Made by a program: the position numbers and the translations under genes. A stretch of DNA of 64,000 bases from Aradus depressus (lineage: Eukaryota; Arthropoda; Insecta; Hemiptera; Aradidae). The stretch is taken from assembly GCA_963662175.1 (NCBI GenBank), contig OY759215.1, forward strand, positions 43,913,213 through 43,977,212. Reading direction: 5' to 3'. Shown here one piece after another: positions 56,796-64,000 of the stretch (position 1 is its first letter; each line of letters opens with the position of its first letter). The notes under the pieces were generated by a model that saw only the letters and a program-made list of their open reading frames with translations, had not been told where the DNA came from and ran no database searches.

Positions 56796-56990
56796 CCTAG
56801 AAAATAATAAAATTTACTTATATAAAGAGTATGGGCAAATTTAACAGTTAAATGAGGTTTCTTACATTGAAAATAAAAATAATACCCACAAATACATACC
56901 TTACAAAAGTTAAGTTTCATAAGATCACTCGATGAACTGCATTATTTTAAAACGAAAAACTGCAATTATTTCAAAACGAAAATTGTTGGT
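56796..56990 (-). promoter_or_regulatory. Probable HPS3 5' UTR intron and leader exon
   Basis: TTATTATTTTCTAG|GAATATGG gives an acceptor four bases before the ATG, and TTTTGTAAG|GTATGT gives a strong donor at 56900/56899. This predicts a 103-base intron (56797-56899) and a non-coding leader exon from 56900 upstream. The transcription start is not visible. Confidence 0.55.
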
Positions 56991-57867
56991 TGTTGGTTTG
57001 TAGACAAGTGGTTGTCTAGATATAATGTTCATAAAATTTCTGATATTCCAAAAGTAAACAAATTTTAAACTTTGAGTAAACAAAACAAGAATGAGTTCTC
57101 TTATCAATTTATAACAATCAACTTCTATCAACTCCTAACTCGATTCTGGCAATATACCGTTCATTTAAGAAATACAAAATCGATTGACTATTCGATTCAT
57201 GAACTTATTCACAATCAAATATAAACTGTCTGTTCTATAAGATCAAAATTATTATCACTGTTCTATGGCTAGTCCATGATTTCAAACAATTCTGAAAAAG
57301 GTTCTGAAAACTTGAGTAATTAGAGGTTAATAATTAAATAATAGGGGGGTGTAGGTATATTTACAATATTGTTACAATGCCTTCATTAGCTCTATCATGA
57401 CACGCAAAATGTTTTCAAAAATAGTAATTTTCAAGATTTGAAATTCCTCACTTGTCCAACCTAGGTCAAGGTCCAACGACTACAAAAAAAGGAAATTCTG
57501 AACTGTAAAGCCATGTGATTCATAAAATACAGGGGGGTGCATACTTGGAATATGCCTAACACTCCATATAAAATGTTTATCTTATTATTAGTTATTTGAC
57601 AAAAGCATTCTGATAATAGCCAATATTGATAAAGAAATAAAATGCTTAGAGATATTGCAATTAATATTCAGTCATATCTTAGCACCTATTGACATGAGCG
57701 GGGCGGATGGCCCAACTGTCTTCCAGAATGTTGAAATTTCAACAATTATTTTTACTTCTTATAAATAATCATCCTGTATGTCCCCGGGGCCATTAATGAT
57801 AAGGGTCAACTAATGGATAGTGATGGTTTGTTAATCAATTATTTCTAACTACTACTACTTTACACAG
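56991..57867. other. Upstream of HPS3, no gene seen
   Basis: AT-rich, no supported feature. Confidence 0.5.
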
Positions 57868-58177
57868 GGCTCCGGTAGCTCAAAGATAGCGGGCTTGCCT
57901 ACGGTGCTCAAGATAGTGGGTTGGAAACCTGGCCGAGGCCCTTGTATCTGGGAGGTGAAAAAACCTTGAGAACATCGTCTTTCGGATGGGACGTTAAGCT
58001 ATGGTCCCGAGCCTATCCGATATCAGATACTCGTTAAAGACCTCTGTAATAAAAATTTAGGACTCCCACGATAGATTCAGGCTCATGTCCACCAGAGCAA
58101 CGAAAGAGCGCTCTGGTATTAGGCGAAATGACCTGAAAGTTAAAGCCCGGGCATGTGTATCACAATAACTAACTAAC
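57868..58177 (+). mobile_element. SINE family B, near-full copy
   Basis: Starts CTCCGGTAGCTCAAAGATAG with a tRNA-like head; the B-box region is mutated (GGGTTGGAAACC). The body blocks and the CACAATAACTAACTAAC tail match the other copies. Confidence 0.82.
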
Positions 58178-58740
58178 TTTAAACAGTAGCAGGCTGCTAC
58201 AAACTCTTTAAATAACTGATTCAAATCAGGAGAGGAGGTCTATATTTCGATTATTGGAATTATTGTTAATTTCATTTTCTGTTACTCACCGACCTGCTAT
58301 CTGCAGGCGATCGTAATATATATAAAAAAAAACCTGTTATATTATGGAAACTGTTTTGTTACCAAGGACAACCAAACCGTTATTCTGCCACTTAATGTAC
58401 CTACTCTGCTTAGCGTTGTAAATATTGAGTGAACAAAGTGCTTCCAAGATCTGTTATTTTTTTCCACATTTTGCTACTTAATCCATTATTTTCATTATTA
58501 CCTTAACATGTAATCACCTGAAACATGTTCAATAAAATTCGAATTTAATTTTGATTGTTTATGATTTTTCAAAACTTTATCAGTTTATTATTAAAATATG
58601 TGATACTAGAGGAGACGAACGAAGCAATAGAAGCACTCCTGGGAGAAACAAATAAAATAAACAAGGTAGATACTCTTCATGTAAGTTAAAATATAATAGA
58701 AAGTTTAGTAATATATTTCAAGGGTATACATGCGCATGTA

Positions 58741-58835
58741 CACCTGGGTGACGAAAGAGCGCTCTGGTAATTGGCGATATGATTTCCTAGTGAAAGACTG
58801 GGCATGAGTAACAAAAACTTACAATAATTAACTAA
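58741..58835 (+). mobile_element. SINE family B, 3'-end fragment
   Basis: GGGTGACGAAAGAGCGCTCT, GGGCATGAGTAACAAAAAC; only the last 95 bases of the family. Confidence 0.7.
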
Positions 58836-59300
58836 GGGGGGGCGTGGGTAACGAAATAAATAGGTAACCTACCTGTCTAAATTCTTCGAACCCGAAAACA
58901 GATAATGTACAATAACAAATATCAAGCTAGAACTAAGATGCTAGGTATATATTTCAGTCTGCCGAACAGGAAAAGTTGCTGTTGCGTTCTTCGACCCACT
59001 TCTTTGATAAAATACGGTATACAATTTGTATTTGTTATTTACAAATGCTATTTGAAAGTGGTAGTAGCAGATACACAGAATTACGATGGTATTATTTGAT
59101 AATTATATTGCTTCGTATTTGGCAGTTTTAGCGAAAATGTTTTGTTTTCCTGAAATGAAACCTTGTATCTTGTAAACCTGATGTATACAAAGCAGTGGAA
59201 AGTGACTTATATGCCCTCTAGAGGACTAAACGTTTTTTTTTTCTGTTTCATGGAAAAACGCGTGTTCGAAACACGGCCGACGCTCATAGTTTTTTACTTT
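58836..59300. other. No gene seen
   Basis: AT-rich; nothing supported. Confidence 0.5.
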
Positions 59301-59308
59301 CTTATACC

Positions 59309-60307
59309 CAGAGGCGGCTCTAGCCCATGTAGCGCCCGTGTGCAATCAACACCCTGGCGCCCTCTAGTAGGCGCGCGGTCAAAATGGATTACTTATACTT
59401 ATATTTTCAAACGGAAATTCGGGTGCAAATGGTGCAATTTTAAATGATGTCGGGAAGCAATAGGTACAGGAGTAAAAAGTATATTTAGAAAGGAAGGGGT
59501 TACAAGAATAAAAAAGCACAACTTTGTAGTTATTTCAAAAATATTTAATTTAAAAACTAGTTACATTACAGAACGCTCGTAATACAACGTAATACAAATA
59601 AATATTATTATAATTCAATAATTTAATACTGTTCTTAATTATATATTATTTCATTTCTAATGAATATTTTTTTGTAGTTGTTAAAAATTACTTTGATACA
59701 ACTATTCATATTATTTGTTTCAAACGAATAAATCAAATAAATATTTTCGCGTATCAAGCAAATATTTTTTGCGACTATTTCATTAAATATTTCTTCGATT
59801 CAATTAATATTTAATTGGCTTCAGAAATTTTTTCTCTCAGTGTATGCCTACAAAGTTTATTGACGTAAAACGGAAACACCACAATCTTAGCGAAAATACT
59901 TTTAAACAACATTATTGATAATAAGGCTGGTTGAACTGAATAGATTGGCATTAATTAGTGTGCAACGAAATAATCGAATACAGCCGAATTCGCAATGATC
60001 ATCGGCGTGTTTTTAAACGAATCAAAACAGGTACCGACACTCGCCTTTGGTAGCGATAGGACACTACGCCAATATAATCTTTAATGATCTGTTTTAAGGT
60101 TGATTTCACGTTGAAACAAAAGTTATTGTGTAGAGTAAAGGAGCCGCTCGCGCGCTCGTGGGGCCACGACACGGGCGCAGGGTGTTTGAGAGCGCCGGCG
60201 CCGACAGCAACGCATCTTCGGAGGTGTCGCGAGCGGCGCTCGGCGCCCCCTGAGACCCTGCACCCGTGTGCGCTGCACACTCTGCACCATAGGTAAAGCC
60301 GGCTCTG
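59309..60307. mobile_element. hAT-type non-autonomous element with 8-bp TSD
   Basis: Ends CAGAGGCGGCTCTAGCCCAT and (reverse complement) CAGAGCCGGCTTTACCTATG. The duplication CTTATACC is at 59301-59308 and 60308-60315. The subterminal GC-rich CGCCC(G/C)TGTG strings recur at both ends and the centre is AT-rich. No transposase. Confidence 0.87.
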
Positions 60308-60620
60308 CTTATACCTATAGTATAAGGAAGTATTGTAATCGTGCAAAAATCCGAGATCGGATTTTCATGTTTCAATGTCCCCTCCTGAATACTTTTGACA
60401 ATTTTCGCGTTGATATCTCTCTGTGCGTGTGTGTCTGAGTATATGGAATTGAAAAGTTGTGAGCGCTCTACCGCAAAAACGGTTGAATGCTATGAACATG
60501 AAATTTGCAATGAAGAAGTCTCATGCGATAACTTATGTCCGATTAGATTTTGGCCGAAATCGGACCAACATTGAGACCACTTTACTCCGGGGCCTAAGTA
60601 CATTTTAAAAGTTACCGATT
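60308..60620 (+). repeat. Decayed repeat (family C-like) flanking the hAT insertion
   Basis: With the hAT element removed, the flanks join to a palindrome-like CTTATACC..TATAGTATAAGGAAGT followed by ATTGTAATCGTGCAAAAATC, resembling the family C terminus. It continues with GTGAGCGCTCTACCGCAAAA and GGCCGAAATCGGACCAACAT. Confidence 0.5.
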
Positions 60621-60796
60621 ATGTTTAGAACCTAACCAAATTTTTTTTTCTTTCAATAATAGTTGTAGAGGGAACTGAAGTACATATTTTATGGTTATGG
60701 TTTTTGAGATGTATGCCGAAAACCATCCTGAAATGTAGTTTTGAAACTCATATCTTTAGATGTTCCCTTGATTTACCCGAAAACGGTAAAACATAT

Positions 60797-62359
60797 CGCT
60801 CACCGGCGGAAATAGTGGCACAACTCAAAAATAGGTATCTTGGAGGAAATGAAGATTACTAGTCGCAGTAATTTACATTGATATAAATAACAATAATATC
60901 AACAAAAATTTTAAGTTTTGTTATGATTACTGGTTTGTTTTCATAGTCCTTATTGATCGATTATATTAAGTTCTACAATTTTCTTTTCAAAATGGCGAAA
61001 TTTAATAGATGTGCCACTATTGATTAAACTAATTTGAGTAGTTTTTAATAAAAACGTAAGTTGTGCCATTTGGATGAGATGGAAATAGTTTGTTTCATAT
61101 GTTCCAAATAAAAACAGACGGTTCGTATAGTTTTGCTTTATTTAGAAAAATACCATAGTAAAAAATAATACACAACAGTACATGTTTTAGGCTTCAAATA
61201 AAGATTGTAGTAGCTACTTGTTATGGTTAGCTCTTTCAATGAAAACTTATTCTAACCAATGTTTAAATTATTGTCCTTTTACTTCACAACTTAAACTATC
61301 ATAAAAATGGCTGTGACTTTTTTTATTTGCATTGGTTCGTAATAAATACATAAGGTCATCGTATTTTTTTTTTTTTTTGTGATTGGTATTGTGTTATTGT
61401 AAGCTCTCTTTATTGGGAAGCAGGTAAAGGAGAAAGTGGTGTCCTTGTGCGTCTTTCGTTTATTTTGACTATCTTGAAATCAACGTCCTTGAAAGAAGTT
61501 TTATAGAAAAAACAGTCTATGTGCTCCTTCTCTACTCTGATTATGGTAGCATCACTGAGCTTGAAGTCTTCTCCCATAGAATTTTTGCTAAACTTGTGAC
61601 AAGTTCGCTCAGCATTTAGACTCGAAAGTTGAAACCTCATTATTGTCAATGAGGTTTAGACTAGACACTTTCCATTTTGGTTCTTCATTACCAACCTTTT
61701 CAACCTATTTTGATAAAATGGATTTTGTGAAATGAATATTACAAGAATAATGCTAAAAATACATTGATGTAAAATACATTATCTAATTCCTATAATTGAT
61801 AACATCTTCTGACCCCGGCTATTGTAATCCATATTGAAAATAAACACACTGTCTTTATGCCACAACAAAAACAAATAAATAACAAAACACAGTCTAAACT
61901 GGCACAACTAAGAAAAAAAACCGAAATACAAAATCTATACTGGCACAAGTAAGAAAAATAAACAGAACCCACCGTTTATAGTGACACATTTAAGAAAAAC
62001 AAACAAAAAGGAAAGTCTATATTGGCATCACTCAAAATGTGTCACTATTGCAGAAATAAATTGATGCTATTCACTGATGTTATACCGACACAATTCAGAA
62101 GGGCCACTATTGCGCACACACAAAGTAACGTCTCTTACCAAAGTCAGAGGACACATTGGAAATGTGCCGGTTTTGCTGCAGCTTTTAAACGAAATTTGTG
62201 TAATGCCTTACCGACACATTCGCCACCCCGCGGAAAATATGGGAACTACCTTTGTGCCAGTATTGTTGCAAGAAAGAGCATTAAATTCAAGTTTTGGTAC
62301 AAGAATTAGTACGTATTTTGCTATTTTTGAGATGTGCCACTATTGCCGCCGGTGAGCGA
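60797..62359. mobile_element. TIR DNA element with multiple subterminal GGCACA motifs
   Basis: Ends TCGCTCACCGGCGGAAATAG.. and the inverted ..CGCCGGTGAGCGA, continuing inwards as TGGCACAACTCAAAAATAG; the TIRs are about 40 bp. TA lies on both outer sides (60795-60796 and 62360-62361). The motif TGGCACA or its complement TGTGCCA occurs near 60817, 61012, 61068, 61900, 61941, 62253 and 62333, with variants (GACACA, GGCATC, TGTGTCA) near 61982, 62021, 62036, 62087 and 62210. At 61890-62030 the units are tandem at about 39 bp. Confidence 0.75.
61410..61649 (-). CDS. Small ORF inside the TIR element, unknown transposon protein fragment
   Basis: 79 codons, beginning MTIMRFQLSSLNAERTCHKF and including DFKLSDATIIRVEKEHIDCF and YKTSFKDVDFKIVKINERRT. 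Composition and even charge spacing look coding rather than random, and it lies wholly inside the element, so it may be the remains of its transposase or of an exon. I recognise no named domain. Confidence 0.35.
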   Translation of the reverse strand: MTIMRFQLSSLNAERTCHKFSKNSMGEDFKLSDATIIRVEKEHIDCFFYKTSFKDVDFKIVKINERRTRTPLSPLPASQ

Positions 62360-62474
62360 TATAGATAAATTGGTTCTTACAACAAATGTTCCTGATTAAT
62401 TCCCAATCTCTAATAAGTCCTTGGATTTGAGTTAGGACCAATAAGACAAACGTTATAGTGCCTCTTTTTCTTTT

Positions 62475-62650
62475 TATCTAGCTGATATTGAGTACGCTGT
62501 CCTTCGCATGAAACTTGAGCGGTCCAATGCCCGTGCGATTTTAGGTATCAATTAAAGACCCTAAGTAAATCTGGGTAGACACATTTACGACTCCCTTAGT
62601 AGTGTCGTGCTCATTAGACGATATGACCTTGTGGTCAGTCACGAAAACAA
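62475..62650 (+). mobile_element. SINE family B, degenerate copy
   Basis: GTCCTTCGCATGAAACTTGA, GGTCCAATGCCCGTGCGATT, TTAAAGACCCTAAGTAAATC and CATTTACGACTCCCTTAGTA follow the family order with many changes. Confidence 0.55.
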
Positions 62651-62914
62651 ACATTGAAATTATGCCTGTACAAAAACTTTGGAATGTTGGGTCCTTCTTC
62701 AAATGGGTCAAGGATAGTAAGTTGGCGAAGGGATGTAAACACGGTGCTGTAATGGTAATGAATTCTTCTTCTTTTTTTTTTCACCAAATTTTGTAGTTTA
62801 ATTTAGATTTATTTAATTTTTGTATGTCTCTTAACTATTATGTAATATTTGCTTAGTTATTTAATGAAATATTTGTTTTGGTTTATTTAAGTGATAGCAT
62901 GAGAAAAAAGTCGT

Positions 62915-63345
62915 CGGAGAATCGCCGGCTATTTTCTTCCCCCAATTCGGTCGTTTGAGGTTATGGGTAAAATTCAATCTTTTACTTACATAGTGGCTTC
63001 TGAATATTTATACCAAATTTTATGTCGATACATTCATTCCATTAGCAGTTATTAGATTATTTGAGTTGAGCCCCCCCCCCCCCCCCCCCCCTTTCCTTGG
63101 GCCGAATTGTCTGAAAATGTGTTGTCCTTGTCCTTAGAGGGAAGGTACTGGATACAAATATAAAAATTTCGTGTCGATACATTCAACCTATCGGGAGTTA
63201 CCGTGTTCATAGATACACACACTGATAAACAGAATTTTAGTATTTGAAATTGTGAGGTCGGTAAACATGAAATTTCGTTGAAAACCGGAATTTCTCGCAG
63301 ATTATATAACTTCTTCTATGCATCGTATAGCTGGTGGAGTAAAAA
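62915..63345 (-). repeat. Family C repeat with poly-C expansion
   Basis: Ends at CTTCTATGCATCGTATAGCT, the palindromic terminus. It contains TTATGTCGATACATTCATTC, GAGTTGAGC followed by a C-run at 63070-63092, and TCGTGTCGATACATTCAACC. Confidence 0.72.
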
Positions 63346-64000
63346 GTGCTATCGATAGTTTTTTGATAACTAACCTTGAAATATAACGTAACATCGATCG
63401 GATTGCGAAGAGTTAAGTAACACTATATAACTAAAAAATTTATAATTTTAGTTGATGTAGATGGTTTGATATTGATCAGCTCCCCAAAATAAATTAAATT
63501 ATTTTTGTTAACATTTCGCAAATATTCAGGCATTATCAAAACTGCAGGAACAAACAAATTTGAGTTAAAAATCTAATATTCAAAACATATACATATCTTT
63601 TAATTAAATTCCTGAAAATGCTTAGGGATAGTTACATCCTAAATCAATGATTACCATAATCACTGACAAACCCCAATTTGTGTTTTAATTTAACCATTAC
63701 TTCAAATTTAATTTTCAAAAATGGGGTTGTTTTTAGAGGATAACCAAGGATTCACAAATACAAAATTGCATTCAGTTTTCAACGAAAAAAGTGGGTATGT
63801 ATTTTGTACCTTTCGAGGAGCGTAACTTCTATACCGAGCTTTCAATGTTAAATCAAACTTAGTGAAAAGTTGACACTGAGGCATTATAAGCCTCCCTCAA
63901 AATTACTTCAAATGGTGTTGTTTAGAGGTATAGCTGATTTGAAGATTCCAAGAATCGGTGCTATAATCCATCCTCCTCTTCAGAGACAAAATACGCTAAG
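63346..64000. other. No gene seen
   Basis: AT-rich to the window end; nothing supported. Confidence 0.5.

Noticed and set aside
59999..60375. Arginine/alanine-rich ORFs on both strands near 60.2 kb
   Set aside because: They fall in the GC-rich subterminal part of a hAT-type element with no transposase similarity.

Overview
The window looks like AT-rich insect nuclear DNA, possibly hemipteran, although the order is a guess. Genes are split by GT-AG introns, two clearly animal protein families are present, and the non-coding DNA is packed with tRNA-derived SINEs, hAT-type elements, Helitron and LINE relics, an LTR element, foldback hairpins and simple repeats. Nothing looks bacterial.

Genes. 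(1) Positions 166-3537, + strand: the last four coding exons of a Wnt ligand closest by eye to the Wnt8/WntD group. Its 5' exons lie before the window. The codon for the normally lipid-modified serine encodes threonine. (2) Positions 14402-56792, - strand: a complete HPS3 orthologue, a BLOC-2 subunit needed for lysosome-related organelles such as pigment granules. I assembled 19 coding exons whose splice phases all agree; they encode 1090 residues. A non-coding leader exon probably lies just upstream. (3) Positions 54504-55715, - strand: an intronless mitochondrial transcription factor B2 gene. It sits inside HPS3 intron 2 in the same orientation, and its ATG is only about 70 bases after the HPS3 exon 2 donor. 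The two genes may therefore share a promoter and leader. Wnt8 and HPS3 converge across about 10.9 kb without a recognisable gene.

Mobile DNA. HPS3 intron 17 carries a 5.9-kb LTR element (15880-21805) with 1202-bp LTRs that look identical, a 4-bp target duplication, a gag-like coiled-coil ORF and no pol. Its 2.2-kb non-coding interior is almost free of G on the + strand. Two hAT-type elements (1222-1927 and 59309-60307) have 8-bp target duplications, and each landed inside an older repeat. Another TIR element (60797-62359) repeats its terminal GGCACA motif about a dozen times. A family of foldback elements carries a conserved hammerhead-ribozyme-like core, and one member abuts a 32-bp minisatellite. 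At least two SINE families are present (one copy has a perfect 8-bp target duplication), along with a LINE-tail family and a large family with palindromic ends that repeatedly grows poly-C tracts at one site.

The part from 57.2 to 64 kb, upstream of HPS3, holds only repeats and unassigned AT-rich DNA. Assignments come from reading the sequence and from remembered family features; no database search was run.
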